64,000 nucleotides of DNA from Fontibacterium abundans (GTDB lineage: Bacteria > Pseudomonadota > Alphaproteobacteria > Pelagibacterales > Pelagibacteraceae), in NCBI GenBank assembly GCA_965235095.1, contig OZ249405.1, one strand, 5' to 3'. Positions 43,273 to 53,253 of this stretch are shown here, in pieces. The notes under the pieces are model-generated. The model had not been told where the DNA came from. It saw only the letters and a list, made by a program, of their open reading frames with translations, and did not search any database. Position numbers and translations under genes: made by a program. The stretch's first letter is position 1; every line of letters starts with the position of its first letter.

Positions 43273-44148
43273 TTAAGTCTTAAGTTTGTCAAATAAAGTT
43301 TTCCCAATATCTGCTGGGGAATTTGCAACTGTTATGCCACAAGATTTCATTGTTTCTATCTTGTCTTTAGCAAGTCCTTTTCCACCAGAAATAATAGCTC
43401 CTGCATGCCCCATTCTTCTTCCTGGAGGGGCTGTTACTCCAGCAATAAATCCAACCACTGGTTTTTTAATTTTTGAAGACTTAATAAATTCAGCGCCTTC
43501 TTCCTCTGCGCTCCCACCAATTTCTCCTATCATAATAATTGATTTGGTTTCATCGTCTTTTAAAAATAAATCTAAACAATCAATAAAGTTAGTTCCGTTA
43601 ATAGGGTCTCCACCGATTCCAATACATGTCGATTGTCCTAATCCCAATGCTGTAGTTTGAGCAACAGCCTCATACGTTAATGTTCCTGATCTCGATACGA
43701 TTCCAACTGATCCTTTCTTATGAATATGCCCTGGCATAATTCCAATTTTACATTCATCTGGTGTAATAATTCCTGGACAATTAGGTCCTATTAATCTGCT
43801 TTTAGACTTCATTAATTTTTCTTTAACTCTAACCATATCTAAAACTGGGATGCCTTCTGTAATGCAAACAATTAAAGGTATTTCACTATCTAGCGCTTCA
43901 ATAATAGCTGCCGCTGCATATGCTGCTGGAACATAAATCATAGTTGCATCAGGCTTTACCTTGTCTACTGCTTCAGCAACTGTATTAAAAACTGGAAGGC
44001 CTAAATGAGTTTGTCCACCTTTTTTAGGAGTAATTCCTCCAACTAAATTTGTTCCATATGCGAGCGCTTGCTCAGAATGAAATGTTCCGTGTTTTCCTGT
44101 AAAACCCTGACAAATAACTTTTGTTTTTTTATTTACTAAAACAGACAT
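43273..44148 (-). CDS. sucD: Succinyl-CoA synthetase alpha subunit
   Basis: A 291-residue subunit. VICQGFTGKHGTFHSEQALA at the N-terminus binds CoA, RLIGPNCPGIITPDECKIGIMPG follows, and the phosphorylated histidine is in MGHAGAIISGGKG. With sucC it converts succinyl-CoA to succinate with substrate-level phosphorylation. It is one base from sucC. Confidence 0.98.
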   Translation of the reverse strand: MSVLVNKKTKVICQGFTGKHGTFHSEQALAYGTNLVGGITPKKGGQTHLGLPVFNTVAEAVDKVKPDATMIYVPAAYAAAAIIEALDSEIPLIVCITEGIPVLDMVRVKEKLMKSKSRLIGPNCPGIITPDECKIGIMPGHIHKKGSVGIVSRSGTLTYEAVAQTTALGLGQSTCIGIGGDPINGTNFIDCLDLFLKDDETKSIIMIGEIGGSAEEEGAEFIKSSKIKKPVVGFIAGVTAPPGRRMGHAGAIISGGKGLAKDKIETMKSCGITVANSPADIGKTLFDKLKT

Positions 44149-44149
44149 A

Positions 44150-45310
44150 TTAAGATGTAGCCTCTACAATTTTCTTTGCTGCATCTGATAAATTATCTGC
44201 AGAAATAATTGTTAAACCTGATTTTTTTAAAATTTCTTTACCTTCGTCAACTTTTGTACCTGCTAATCTAACAACTAGAGGGACTTTAAGATCAACCTCT
44301 TTTGCTGCTTCAACAACTCCTTGGGCAATAATATCGCAACGCATAATTCCTCCAAAAATATTTATTAAAATTCCTTCAACATTTTTGTCTGATAAAATAA
44401 TTTTAAACGCAGCAGAAACTTTTTCTTTTGTAGCTCCACCACCTACATCCAAGAAGTTTGCTGGTTCTGAACCATAAAGTTTTATGATATCCATTGTTGC
44501 CATTGCAAGACCAGCTCCATTAACCATGCAACCAATTTTTCCATCTAATTTGATATAAGCTAGTTCATACTTGCTAGCTTCAATTTCCATTGGATCTTCT
44601 TCATTCAAATCTCTAAGCTCTTTAATTTCTGGATGTCTAAAAAGAGCGTTATCATCAAAACTTATTTTTGCATCTAGACACTTGATTTGGTCTTCCGTTG
44701 TAAGAATTAAAGGATTGATTTCAATCAAACTTCCATCAGTATTAACTAAAGTATCATATAAAGCCTGCGCAACATTCTTTGCCTGATTTTTTTGATCTCC
44801 ACTCAAATTATAAGGTTTTACAATTGACTCTAAATCTTCATCTCTTAATTTTGCTGATAATGAAATACGTGTTGTAATAATTTTTTCGGGAGTTTTGTCT
44901 GCAACTTCTTCAACATCCATTCCTCCTTCAGCACTAGAAATAAATGCAATTTTTGAAGATGCTCTATCTACTAAGCATGATAAATAAAATTCTTTTTTAA
45001 TGTCTGACGCTTCTTCTATATAGAGTCTTTTTACTTCTCTTCCTTGCGGCCCTGTTTGATGTGTAACAAGAACTTTTCCAAGTAAATCTTTGCATTTTTG
45101 CTTCAATTCATCGATGTTTTTAACTAATTTTACACCCCCAGCTTTTCCTCTTCCCCCAGCATGTATTTGGGCTTTAACCACATACATTTTGCTATTTAGC
45201 TGTTTAATTTTATCATCAATTTCATTTAAATTAAAAATAACAACACCCTTTGAAACTGGAGCACCAAATTTTTTTATTAAGTCTTTTGCCTGATGTTCGT
45301 GAATATTCAT
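44150..45310 (-). CDS. sucC: Succinyl-CoA synthetase beta subunit
   Basis: A 386-residue ATP-grasp subunit. NIHEHQAKDLIKKFG, KAQIHAGGRGKAGGVK, and EINPLILT are diagnostic, as is NIFGGIMRCDIIAQG near the C-terminus. It begins 6 bp after mdh. Nucleotide preference is not clear from these motifs. Confidence 0.98.
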   Translation of the reverse strand: MNIHEHQAKDLIKKFGAPVSKGVVIFNLNEIDDKIKQLNSKMYVVKAQIHAGGRGKAGGVKLVKNIDELKQKCKDLLGKVLVTHQTGPQGREVKRLYIEEASDIKKEFYLSCLVDRASSKIAFISSAEGGMDVEEVADKTPEKIITTRISLSAKLRDEDLESIVKPYNLSGDQKNQAKNVAQALYDTLVNTDGSLIEINPLILTTEDQIKCLDAKISFDDNALFRHPEIKELRDLNEEDPMEIEASKYELAYIKLDGKIGCMVNGAGLAMATMDIIKLYGSEPANFLDVGGGATKEKVSAAFKIILSDKNVEGILINIFGGIMRCDIIAQGVVEAAKEVDLKVPLVVRLAGTKVDEGKEILKKSGLTIISADNLSDAAKKIVEATS

Positions 45311-45316
45311 GAAAAA

Positions 45317-46303
45317 TTAATACTTTGGCTTGGTAGTTTTAATTTTTGCAACTTCTGGGTCAAGCTTGAAAAGATCTTGAGTTAATTTTTTAACTGAATC
45401 AACAGATTTTAAAAACATCTCTTTTTCTTCAGGATTAAATTTAATCTCAATAATTTTTTCAACTCCCTTTGCGCCAATTATAACCGGTACGCCAACATAA
45501 AGATCGTCAACCCCATATTCACCATCTAAATAAACAGCACACGGTAAAATTTTCTTTTTATCTTTTAAAAATGCTTCTGCCATTTCAATAGCTGAGCTGG
45601 CTGGAGCGTAATAAGCAGAACCTGTTTTTAACAATTTGACTATTTCAGCTCCTCCGTCTCGAGTTCTTTGTATAATTTTATCTATTCTTTCTTTAGTAGA
45701 CCACTTCATGTCTATTAAATCTGGGATTGGTATTCCCGCAACTGTCGAATATCTAGAAAGTGGAACCATTGTATCTCCATGGCCTCCTAAAACAAAAGCA
45801 GTTATATCTTCGATAGAAACCTTAAATTCTTCAGACAAAAATAATCTAAAACGAGAAGAGTCTAAAACTCCTGCCATACCAACTACCTTTTCAGCAGGCA
45901 GACCTGAATATTTCTGTAATGCCAAAACCATAACATCTAAGGGATTAGTGATACAAATTACAAAGGCATTTGGAGAATATTTTTTAATTCCTTCGCCAAC
46001 TTGTTTCATTACTTTTGAATTAATTCCTAAAAGATCATCTCTGCTCATTCCTTCTTTTCTTGGAACACCTGCAGTTACAATAATTACATCTGAATTTGCA
46101 ATGTCAGCATAATTTGTTGTTCCTTTAAGATTTGCATTAAATCGTTCAACGGCTCCTGACTGAGCGATGTCTAAAGATTTTCCGTCGGGCAATCCTGCTG
46201 CAATATCAAAAATAACCACATCTCCTAATTCTTTTAAAGAAACTAAGTGCGCTAAAGTTCCGCCGATTTGTCCTGATCCTATAAGTGATATTTTTTTTCT
46301 CAT
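45317..46303 (-). CDS. mdh: Malate dehydrogenase
   Basis: A 328-residue NAD-dependent enzyme of the LDH-like malate dehydrogenase group typical of alphaproteobacteria. The NAD loop is LIGSGQIGGTLAHL; the substrate Arg is in VPRKEGMSRDDLL; the catalytic His is in VLGGHGDTMVPL. The C-terminus carries a Lys-rich tail about 10 residues longer than usual. It lies 4 bp after mmsA and 6 bp before sucC. Confidence 0.96.
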   Translation of the reverse strand: MRKKISLIGSGQIGGTLAHLVSLKELGDVVIFDIAAGLPDGKSLDIAQSGAVERFNANLKGTTNYADIANSDVIIVTAGVPRKEGMSRDDLLGINSKVMKQVGEGIKKYSPNAFVICITNPLDVMVLALQKYSGLPAEKVVGMAGVLDSSRFRLFLSEEFKVSIEDITAFVLGGHGDTMVPLSRYSTVAGIPIPDLIDMKWSTKERIDKIIQRTRDGGAEIVKLLKTGSAYYAPASSAIEMAEAFLKDKKKILPCAVYLDGEYGVDDLYVGVPVIIGAKGVEKIIEIKFNPEEKEMFLKSVDSVKKLTQDLFKLDPEVAKIKTTKPKY

Positions 46304-46307
46304 ACGA

Positions 46308-47804
46308 TTAACTCATTGTTGGCATTGTAAAACTTGAATTGGCTTTTATACCAGAAGGCCATCTTGAAGTAATAGTTTTTAATTTAGTATAAAATCTAAC
46401 TCCTTCCATTCCATGAACATGTTGATCACCAAATAAAGACCTTTTCCAGCCACCAAAACTGTGAAAAGCCATTGGTACGGGTATTGGAATATTTATACCG
46501 ACCATTCCAACTTTAATATGACTTGAAAAGGTTCTTGCGCTATCACCGTCTCGTGTAAAAATACTTACTCCATTACCAAATTCATGTTTATTAATTAAAT
46601 CTACAGCCTCATTAAAATCTTTTGCTCTCACAACAGAAAGTACTGGTCCAAATATTTCTTCTTTATAAATTCTCATATTTTCTTTTACATGATCAAATAA
46701 ACAACCACCCAAATAAAAGCCTTTTTCATGACCTTGTGGTTTTTTAATTTTTCTACCGTCCACAACTAGTTTAGCGCCTTCTTTCACTCCAATATCTATA
46801 TAGCTTGTAACTTTTTCTAAATGTTGAGCCGTAACTAATGGTCCCATATCCATTCCCTTATCCAGCCCTGGACCTACTTTTAAATTATTAACTTCTTTTA
46901 TAAGTTTATTTACTAACTCATCTCCAATATTTCCAACTGCAACTGCTACAGATTGGGCCATACATCTCTCACCTGCTGAACCATAAGCGGCTCCCATAAG
47001 TCCTGCAACAGCCTGATCTAAATCTGCATCGGGCATGACAACACAGTGATTTTTAGCACCTCCTAATGCTTGAACTCTTTTTTCAAATTTTGCAGCACTT
47101 TCATAAATGTATTTAGCTATAGGAGTTGAGCCTACAAAACTAATTGCGCTAACATGTGGATTTGAAAGTAAAGCATCTACAGATTCTTTATCTCCATTTA
47201 CAACGTTAAAGACTCCATCTGGCAAGCCTGCTTCTTTTAATAATTCCGCTAATCTTAAAGGGCAACTTGGATCTTTCTCTGAAGGTTTTAAAATAAAAGT
47301 ATTTCCACATGCAATCGCTAGAGGAAACATCCACATTGGAACCATTGCTGGAAAATTAAAAGGAGTAATTCCAGCACAAACTCCTAGTGGTTGTCTTATC
47401 GACCAACTATCAACGTTTGTTCCAACATTTTCTGTAAACTCGCCTTTTAATAAATGTGGAATGCCACATGCAAATTCAACAACCTCTAAACCTCTAGTTA
47501 GAGATCCTTTGGCATCGTCATAAACTTTACCGTGTTCTGAAACAATTATTTTTGTAAGTTCGTCTGTATTTTTTTCTATTAAATCTTTAAATTTAAATAA
47601 AATTCTTGCTCTTTGTAATGGTGGAACTTGAGACCATTTTATAAATGCTTTACTTGCAATTTCTACTACATCATCAACATCTTTTTTTGTAGCTAAATTT
47701 ACTTTTGCCGAAACTTCTCCTGTGCTTGGATTAAATACGTCAGAGGTTCTTTTTGAAGTGCCAGAAAAGGATTTTCCGTTAACAAAATGTTCTATAATTT
47801 TCAT
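46308..47804 (-). CDS. mmsA: CoA-acylating methylmalonate-semialdehyde dehydrogenase
   Basis: A 498-residue aldehyde dehydrogenase. ITPFNFPAMVPMWMFPLA, IAKYIYESAAKF-QALGGAKNH, and the catalytic cysteine in GSAGERCMAQSV identify the MmsA branch, which oxidises (methyl)malonate semialdehyde to propionyl- or acetyl-CoA. It is the first gene after its own promoter and is followed 4 bp later by mdh, an unusual pairing. A beta-hydroxyacid dehydrogenase that could supply such semialdehydes is at 61070-61945. The natural substrate (valine, beta-alanine, inositol or 3-hydroxypropionate routes) is not fixed by sequence. Confidence 0.92.
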   Translation of the reverse strand: MKIIEHFVNGKSFSGTSKRTSDVFNPSTGEVSAKVNLATKKDVDDVVEIASKAFIKWSQVPPLQRARILFKFKDLIEKNTDELTKIIVSEHGKVYDDAKGSLTRGLEVVEFACGIPHLLKGEFTENVGTNVDSWSIRQPLGVCAGITPFNFPAMVPMWMFPLAIACGNTFILKPSEKDPSCPLRLAELLKEAGLPDGVFNVVNGDKESVDALLSNPHVSAISFVGSTPIAKYIYESAAKFEKRVQALGGAKNHCVVMPDADLDQAVAGLMGAAYGSAGERCMAQSVAVAVGNIGDELVNKLIKEVNNLKVGPGLDKGMDMGPLVTAQHLEKVTSYIDIGVKEGAKLVVDGRKIKKPQGHEKGFYLGGCLFDHVKENMRIYKEEIFGPVLSVVRAKDFNEAVDLINKHEFGNGVSIFTRDGDSARTFSSHIKVGMVGINIPIPVPMAFHSFGGWKRSLFGDQHVHGMEGVRFYTKLKTITSRWPSGIKANSSFTMPTMS

Positions 47805-47819
47805 TTGAATTAATAAGAA

Positions 47820-47846
47820 AATATAGGGACAGAATTAAGCTGTCAA
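47820..47846 (-). promoter_or_regulatory. Promoter between sdhB and mmsA
   Basis: On the minus strand a perfect TTGACA (47841-47846) is followed after 15 bases by TATATT (47820-47825), or after 17 bases by TATTTT. The start would lie about ten bases before the mmsA ATG. It sits in the largest gap (59 bp) of the whole ffh-to-lpd block and probably begins a separate mmsA-mdh-suc-lpd transcript. Confidence 0.6.
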
Positions 47847-47863
47847 ATAATGAAGTTAAAAAA

Positions 47864-48655
47864 TTATAGATCTTTACTATGCTGAACTAACATTTTTTTT
47901 ATTGAACCGATTGCTTTTGCTGGATTCAATCCTTTTGGACAGGCGTTAGTACAGTTCATGATTGTATGACATCTAAAAAGTTTAAGTTCATCTGCAACTT
48001 TTTTTAATCTTTTTACTCTCTCTTCGTCTCTGCTATCAATAATCCATCTATAAGCCTGCAATAAAACAGCTGGTCCTAAATATTTTTCACCATTCCACCA
48101 ATAGCTTGGACAAGATGTTGAGCAGCATGCACACATAATGCATTCGTAAAGCCCATCTAATTTTTCTCTATCTTGTTTTGACTGATATATTTCTTTATCA
48201 CCCACCTCACTTTTTTTCTCAACCTGTAACCAGGGCTCGATGGATTGATATTGTTTATAAAGTTGATTTAAATTTGGAACCAAGTCTTTAATCACTGGCA
48301 TATGAGGAAGGGGATAAACTTTTATTTCATCTTTAATATCTACTGCTGATTTTGTGCAAGCAAGTCCGTTAACACCGTCAATATTCATAGCACACGAACC
48401 ACAAACACCTTCTCTACAAGATCTTCTAAAAGTTAATGTAGTATCAATTTCGTTTTTAATCTTAATAAGAACATCGAGAACCATTGGCCCACACTCATCC
48501 ATGTTAACTTCATAAGTGTCTAGTCTTGGGTTTTGTTTTGTCTCAGGATCCCATCGATAAATTTTAACTTTCTTTAAATTTTTTCCATTAGTATTGTCTT
48601 TAAAATATTTTCCTTCAACAACTTTTGAATCTTTTGGTAATGCAAATTGAACCAT
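47864..48655 (-). CDS. sdhB: Succinate dehydrogenase iron-sulfur subunit
   Basis: A 263-residue subunit with three clusters: 2Fe-2S in CREGVCGSCAMNIDG, and 4Fe-4S plus 3Fe-4S in CIMCACCSTSCPSYWW and CHTIMNCTNACPKGLNP. It passes electrons from FAD to quinone in complex II. It shares one base with sdhA and closes the sdhCDAB set. Confidence 0.98.
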   Translation of the reverse strand: MVQFALPKDSKVVEGKYFKDNTNGKNLKKVKIYRWDPETKQNPRLDTYEVNMDECGPMVLDVLIKIKNEIDTTLTFRRSCREGVCGSCAMNIDGVNGLACTKSAVDIKDEIKVYPLPHMPVIKDLVPNLNQLYKQYQSIEPWLQVEKKSEVGDKEIYQSKQDREKLDGLYECIMCACCSTSCPSYWWNGEKYLGPAVLLQAYRWIIDSRDEERVKRLKKVADELKLFRCHTIMNCTNACPKGLNPAKAIGSIKKMLVQHSKDL

Positions 48656-50436
48656 TAATATACTCTCGCTTTCGGTGGAAAATATTGCACTTCATTAGTT
48701 AAAGTAAAATTATGTACATTTCTGTAATCTATTTTTACTTTCTCACCATCTTGCCAAGCTAGTGTATGTTTCATCCAATTCTCATCATTTCTATCTTTAA
48801 AGTCTTCTCTAGAATGTGCGCCTCTACTTTCTTTTCTATTTTCAGCAGATGCCATTGTAACAAGAGATTGTCTTATTAAATTATCAAACTCTAAAGTTTC
48901 AATTAAATCTGTATTAAAGATTAAAGATTTATCTGAAACTGAAATGTCATCCATTCCCAGCCATGGTTTTCTAATTTCTTCCATTCCCTCTTTTAAAATT
49001 TTTGCATCTCTAAATACTGCACAATTTTTTTGCATTGTTCTTTGCATTTTATCTCTAAGTACAGAAGTGGGTGTCCCACCGTTTGAATTTCTCAATTTAT
49101 CAAATCTTGAAATTGATTTTTGTGTTTCACTTTCAGGAATTACTTCATGTTTAGAATTTGGTTTTACTATTGTTGCAGCTCTCATAGCTGCTGCTCTGCC
49201 GAATACTACAAGATCAATTAACGAATTAGATCCTAATCTATTGGCTCCATGAACTGAAACGCAAGCTGCTTCTCCAACTGCCATTAAGCCAGGCATAATT
49301 ACATCTTTTCCATTTTCAGTTTTCGATATTACTTCACCGTAATAATTAGTAGGAATTCCTCCCATATTGTAATGAACGGTTGGAACAACTGGTATTGGTT
49401 CCTTTGTTACATCTACGCCAGCAAAAATTTTTGCAGATTCAGAAATTCCAGGAAGTCTTTCATGTAAAACTTTTGGATCTAAATGATTTAGATGAAGATA
49501 AATATGATCTTTATTTTTACCAACTCCTCTACCTTCATTAATTTCAATTGTCATAGATCTTGAAACCACATCTCTTGATGCAAGATCTTTTGCTGAAGGC
49601 GCATATCGTTCCATAAATCTTTCGCCTTCGGAATTAACTAAAAATCCACCTTCTCCTCGTGAACCTTCAGTAATTAAACATCCGGCTCCATAAATTCCTG
49701 TTGGATGAAATTGAATAAATTCCATATCTTGTAATGGTAAACCCGCTCTTAAAACCATCGCGTTTCCATCACCTGTGCAAGTATGCGCTGATGTTGCTGA
49801 AAAATATGCTCTTCCATAACCACCTGTTGCTAAAATTGTCATATTAGCTCTAAAGCGATGAATAGTTCCGTCTTGTAGATTCCAAGCAGTAACTCCCTGA
49901 CATTTTCCATTATGCATTAATAAATCTAATGCAAAATATTCTATAAAAAATTCTGTATTTTTTTTAAGAGCTTGACCATAAAGCGTATGAAGAATTGCAT
50001 GTCCCGTTCTGTCTGCAGCAGCGCAAGTCCTTTGAGCAATACCATTTCCATAATTAGCGGTCATTCCTCCAAATGGTCTTTGGTAAATTTTTCCCTCTTC
50101 AGTTCTGCTAAAAGGAACTCCGTATTTTTCAAGCTCAATAACTGCTCTTGGAGCTTCTTTACATAAATATTCAATGGCATCTTGATCTCCTAACCAATCC
50201 GCACCTTTTACCGTATCATACATATGCCAACGCCAATCATCCTCTGACATGTTTCCTAATGCAGCAGAGATTCCGCCTTGTGCTGCAGCAGTGTGACTTC
50301 TTGTTGGAAATACTTTCGAAATACAGGCTGTCTTAAGTCCAGCTTCAGCTAAACCAACGGCCGCTCTTAATCCTGAGCCACCAGCTCCTACAACAATAAC
50401 ATCATATTCGTGATCAATAATTGGATAAGTGTTCAT
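48655..50436 (-). CDS. sdhA: Succinate dehydrogenase flavoprotein subunit
   Basis: A 593-residue subunit. The dinucleotide fold starts VVGAGGSGLRAAVGLA, the FAD-attaching histidine is H48 in TRSHTAAAQGG, and HPTGIYGAGCLITEGSRGEGG contains active-site residues. It oxidises succinate on the cytosolic face of the membrane. It overlaps sdhD by 4 bp. Confidence 0.98.
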   Translation of the reverse strand: MNTYPIIDHEYDVIVVGAGGSGLRAAVGLAEAGLKTACISKVFPTRSHTAAAQGGISAALGNMSEDDWRWHMYDTVKGADWLGDQDAIEYLCKEAPRAVIELEKYGVPFSRTEEGKIYQRPFGGMTANYGNGIAQRTCAAADRTGHAILHTLYGQALKKNTEFFIEYFALDLLMHNGKCQGVTAWNLQDGTIHRFRANMTILATGGYGRAYFSATSAHTCTGDGNAMVLRAGLPLQDMEFIQFHPTGIYGAGCLITEGSRGEGGFLVNSEGERFMERYAPSAKDLASRDVVSRSMTIEINEGRGVGKNKDHIYLHLNHLDPKVLHERLPGISESAKIFAGVDVTKEPIPVVPTVHYNMGGIPTNYYGEVISKTENGKDVIMPGLMAVGEAACVSVHGANRLGSNSLIDLVVFGRAAAMRAATIVKPNSKHEVIPESETQKSISRFDKLRNSNGGTPTSVLRDKMQRTMQKNCAVFRDAKILKEGMEEIRKPWLGMDDISVSDKSLIFNTDLIETLEFDNLIRQSLVTMASAENRKESRGAHSREDFKDRNDENWMKHTLAWQDGEKVKIDYRNVHNFTLTNEVQYFPPKARVY

Positions 50437-50765
50437 AAAATAATTATTATTAATGATACAATGCCAACGATGGGAAGTATAGCCGAGTATAACATTGTAA
50501 TTTTATTTAAAACTCCTTTCAAACGTTCATCCTGAATATAATCCTCAATAATCTCACCTAAACCTAATTTTAAATGCAAACCTGCAAATATTAAAAATAA
50601 AGTAAAAATAGTTATTGATAAATAATTATCAAAAAAATCTAGCGCTCCTGTGTAATCCTCGTTAACCAAATCAACTAAAGAATATAAAAAAAATAATAAC
50701 AAAGGTATCAATACAACTGCACTAACTCTTTGTATCATCCATTTATTTAAAGCATGATTTTTCAT
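50433..50765 (-). CDS. sdhD: Succinate dehydrogenase membrane anchor subunit
   Basis: A 110-residue subunit with three membrane helices. KWMIQRVSAVVLIPLLLFF and LHLKLGLGEIIEDYIQDE (with a probable haem-ligand histidine) match SdhD. I use the ATG at 50763-50765, which shares one base with the sdhC stop (TAATG). An in-frame start further upstream would add 34 residues overlapping sdhC in another frame, and is less likely. Confidence 0.9.
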   Translation of the reverse strand: MKNHALNKWMIQRVSAVVLIPLLLFFLYSLVDLVNEDYTGALDFFDNYLSITIFTLFLIFAGLHLKLGLGEIIEDYIQDERLKGVLNKITMLYSAILPIVGIVSLIIIIL

Positions 50766-51136
50766 TATATAATCCAAATAAAAAATGTTGTTAAAATAGA
50801 TAGAAATAAAACAATTACTCCAGAAAGATTTGCAATCTTGATTTCGTAACCATAACCAAAATCCCAAGCAAGATGTCTAATTCCGTTAAACATGTGATAA
50901 ACAAATGACCAAGTAAAACCTACAAGAATAAATTTACCAACGAAGCTTCTTAGAAATTTTTGATAGAAATTGTAATACTCAGGCCCTAAAGCTAGGAATA
51001 AAATCCACAGAACAATTAAAAAAAATCCAGCAGTATTAACTACTCCTGTAAGTCTATGAGTGATTGATAATAAAGAAGAAAACTGCCACTTATAAATTTG
51101 GATATGCGGGGATAACGGACCGGAGTTTTTTTCCAT
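50765..51136 (-). CDS. sdhC: Succinate dehydrogenase cytochrome b556 subunit
   Basis: A 123-residue subunit with three helices. SPHIQIYKWQFSSLLSITHRLTGV is the classical SdhC start with the quinone-site Ser/Arg; VYHMFNGIRHLAWDFG carries the haem-ligand histidine. It begins 9 bp after asd, so the sdh genes are likely read together with leu-asd. Confidence 0.94.
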   Translation of the reverse strand: MEKNSGPLSPHIQIYKWQFSSLLSITHRLTGVVNTAGFFLIVLWILFLALGPEYYNFYQKFLRSFVGKFILVGFTWSFVYHMFNGIRHLAWDFGYGYEIKIANLSGVIVLFLSILTTFFIWII

Positions 51137-51145
51137 AAAAAATAT

Positions 51146-52159
51146 TTAATTATTTCTTATATGCTTTTTAACTAAAACCTCCGCGATTTGCACTGCATTA
51201 AAGGCCGCTCCCTTTAATAAATTGTCAGAAACAATCCACATATTCACAGCATTTTTTGTAGGATCTCTTCTAATTCTAGAAATATAAGTTAAAAAGCTTC
51301 CAGCAGACTCTATAGGAGTTGCATAGCCTCCGTTCTTTTTTTGATCAACAACTTTGCAGCTGGGCGCTTTCATTAAAGTTGAGCGTATTTGCTGAATATC
51401 GAATTTCTTTTTAAATTCAACGTTGACAGTTTCTGAATGAGAAACAAGCACTGGAACACGCACGCATGTTGCTGTTAATTTAATATTTTTGTCTAATATT
51501 TTTTTTGTCTCATTTTCCATTTTCCACTCTTCTTTTGTAGATCCATCTTTCATGAAAACATCGATGTGTGGAATAACGTTAAACGCTATTTGTTTTGTAA
51601 ATTTCTTAGGTTTAATTTTTTTATTCCTTAAATAATCTTTTGTCTGAGAAATTAATTCATCCATAGCAGCTTTTCCTGCTCCTGATACTGATTGATAAGT
51701 TGACGTTACAACTCTTTTTATCTTAAATTTGTCATGAAGAGGTTTTAAAGCCACAACTAATTGTGCTGTTGAGCAGTTGGGATTGGCAATAATATTTGTC
51801 TTTTTATAATCTTTGATTGCATGTTCATTCACTTCAGGAACAATCAACGGGATGTCTTTGAATGATCTAAAATAACTTGAGTATTCAATTACAATTGAGT
51901 CTTTTGCAATTTTTGGTGCCCAAGTTTTTGCAAGTTTAGATCCTGCACAAAAAAAAGTAATATCTACTTTTCTAAAATCAAAATCTTCTAAGCTTCTAAC
52001 TTCAATATTTTTATTTCTAAATTTTATAAATTTTCCAACACTTTTTTTTGAAGCTAATAAATAAAGTATATTTACTGGAAACTTTCGTCTTTCTAAAACT
52101 TCAATTGTTTTTCTGCCTGCGTTTCCTGTGCTTCCTACAATTGCAATATTTGCTCTCAT
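51146..52159 (-). CDS. asd: Aspartate-semialdehyde dehydrogenase
   Basis: A 337-residue enzyme that makes the branch-point aldehyde for lysine, methionine, threonine and diaminopimelate. The NADP loop is IVGSTGNAGRKTIEVL, the catalytic cysteine is C129 in NPNCSTAQLV, and the active His is in VPVLVSHSETVNVE. It shares one base with leuB. Confidence 0.95.
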   Translation of the reverse strand: MRANIAIVGSTGNAGRKTIEVLERRKFPVNILYLLASKKSVGKFIKFRNKNIEVRSLEDFDFRKVDITFFCAGSKLAKTWAPKIAKDSIVIEYSSYFRSFKDIPLIVPEVNEHAIKDYKKTNIIANPNCSTAQLVVALKPLHDKFKIKRVVTSTYQSVSGAGKAAMDELISQTKDYLRNKKIKPKKFTKQIAFNVIPHIDVFMKDGSTKEEWKMENETKKILDKNIKLTATCVRVPVLVSHSETVNVEFKKKFDIQQIRSTLMKAPSCKVVDQKKNGGYATPIESAGSFLTYISRIRRDPTKNAVNMWIVSDNLLKGAAFNAVQIAEVLVKKHIRNN

Positions 52160-53253
52160 TATTTTAATTTGGATATAACCAAGTCTCCCATTTCTGTAGT
52201 TGAAACATTTTTCTGACCTTTTTCCATTATATCTTGAGTTCTATAGCCGTCTTTAAGAACATCTTTAACTGCCTGATCAAGCATATCTGCTTCTTTGTCC
52301 ATATCAAAAGAATAACGTAAAGCCATAGAAAAACTTAAGATTGATGCAAGTGGATTTGCAATATTCTTACCCGCTATATCAGGTGCGGAACCATGACAAG
52401 GTTCATACATTGATTTAAATTTTCCATCTTTATTCTTTCCACTTAATGATGCTGAAGGTAGCATTCCAAGTGAACCTGTTAACATTCCAGCTTCATCTGA
52501 AAGCATATCTCCAAACAAGTTATCAGTTACGATCACATCAAATTGTTTAGGATTTCTAACTAATTGCATAGCACAATTATCTGCTAGCATATGACTAAGT
52601 TCGACATCTTTAAATTCTTTCTTATGCAATTCTTCTACTTCTTCTCTCCATAATAAACCTGCTTCCATGACATTAGATTTTTCACATGAAGTAACTTTAT
52701 TGTTTCTCTTTCTTGCAAGTTCAAAAGCAACCCTGGCAACTCTTTGAATTTCGCTTGATGTATAAGTGTGTGTATTTGTACCTTTTTTTTCCCCATTAGA
52801 TAATTTTTCAACTCCTCTTGGAGTTCCAAAATAGATACCCCCTGTAAGTTCTCGCACAATCATAATATCTAAGTCAGAAACAACTTCTGGCTTTAGAGTA
52901 GATGCATTAGCAAGTTCTTTAAAACAAATTGCAGGTCTTAAATTTGCAAATAATTCTAATTCTTTTCTAAGTCTTAATAAAGCTCGCTCGGGTCTTTTTG
53001 AAAATTCTAATTTATCCCATTTTGGTCCGCCAACAGCTCCCAATAAAACTGCATCACTTGCCATTGCAATATCCATTACTTTATCAGTAATTGGAGTGCC
53101 GTGCTTATCAAAAGAAATTCCGCCCACTAATTCTTCGGTAATATCAAAATCACTAGATTTATTTTTATTAAACCAAACAATAATTTTTTTAACCTCATTC
53201 ATTACCTCCAGTCCAATTCCGTCTCCAGCAAGAATAAGAAGTTTTTTTTTCAT
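52159..53253 (-). CDS. leuB: 3-isopropylmalate dehydrogenase
   Basis: A 364-residue enzyme of leucine synthesis, oxidatively decarboxylating 3-isopropylmalate. LILAGDGIGLEVMNEV, LRKELELFANLRPA, VRELTGGIYFG and DNLFGDMLSDEA are diagnostic. I prefer the ATG at 53251-53253, which overlaps the leuD stop by one base; a start four codons upstream is possible. Confidence 0.96.
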   Translation of the reverse strand: MKKKLLILAGDGIGLEVMNEVKKIIVWFNKNKSSDFDITEELVGGISFDKHGTPITDKVMDIAMASDAVLLGAVGGPKWDKLEFSKRPERALLRLRKELELFANLRPAICFKELANASTLKPEVVSDLDIMIVRELTGGIYFGTPRGVEKLSNGEKKGTNTHTYTSSEIQRVARVAFELARKRNNKVTSCEKSNVMEAGLLWREEVEELHKKEFKDVELSHMLADNCAMQLVRNPKQFDVIVTDNLFGDMLSDEAGMLTGSLGMLPSASLSGKNKDGKFKSMYEPCHGSAPDIAGKNIANPLASILSFSMALRYSFDMDKEADMLDQAVKDVLKDGYRTQDIMEKGQKNVSTTEMGDLVISKLK

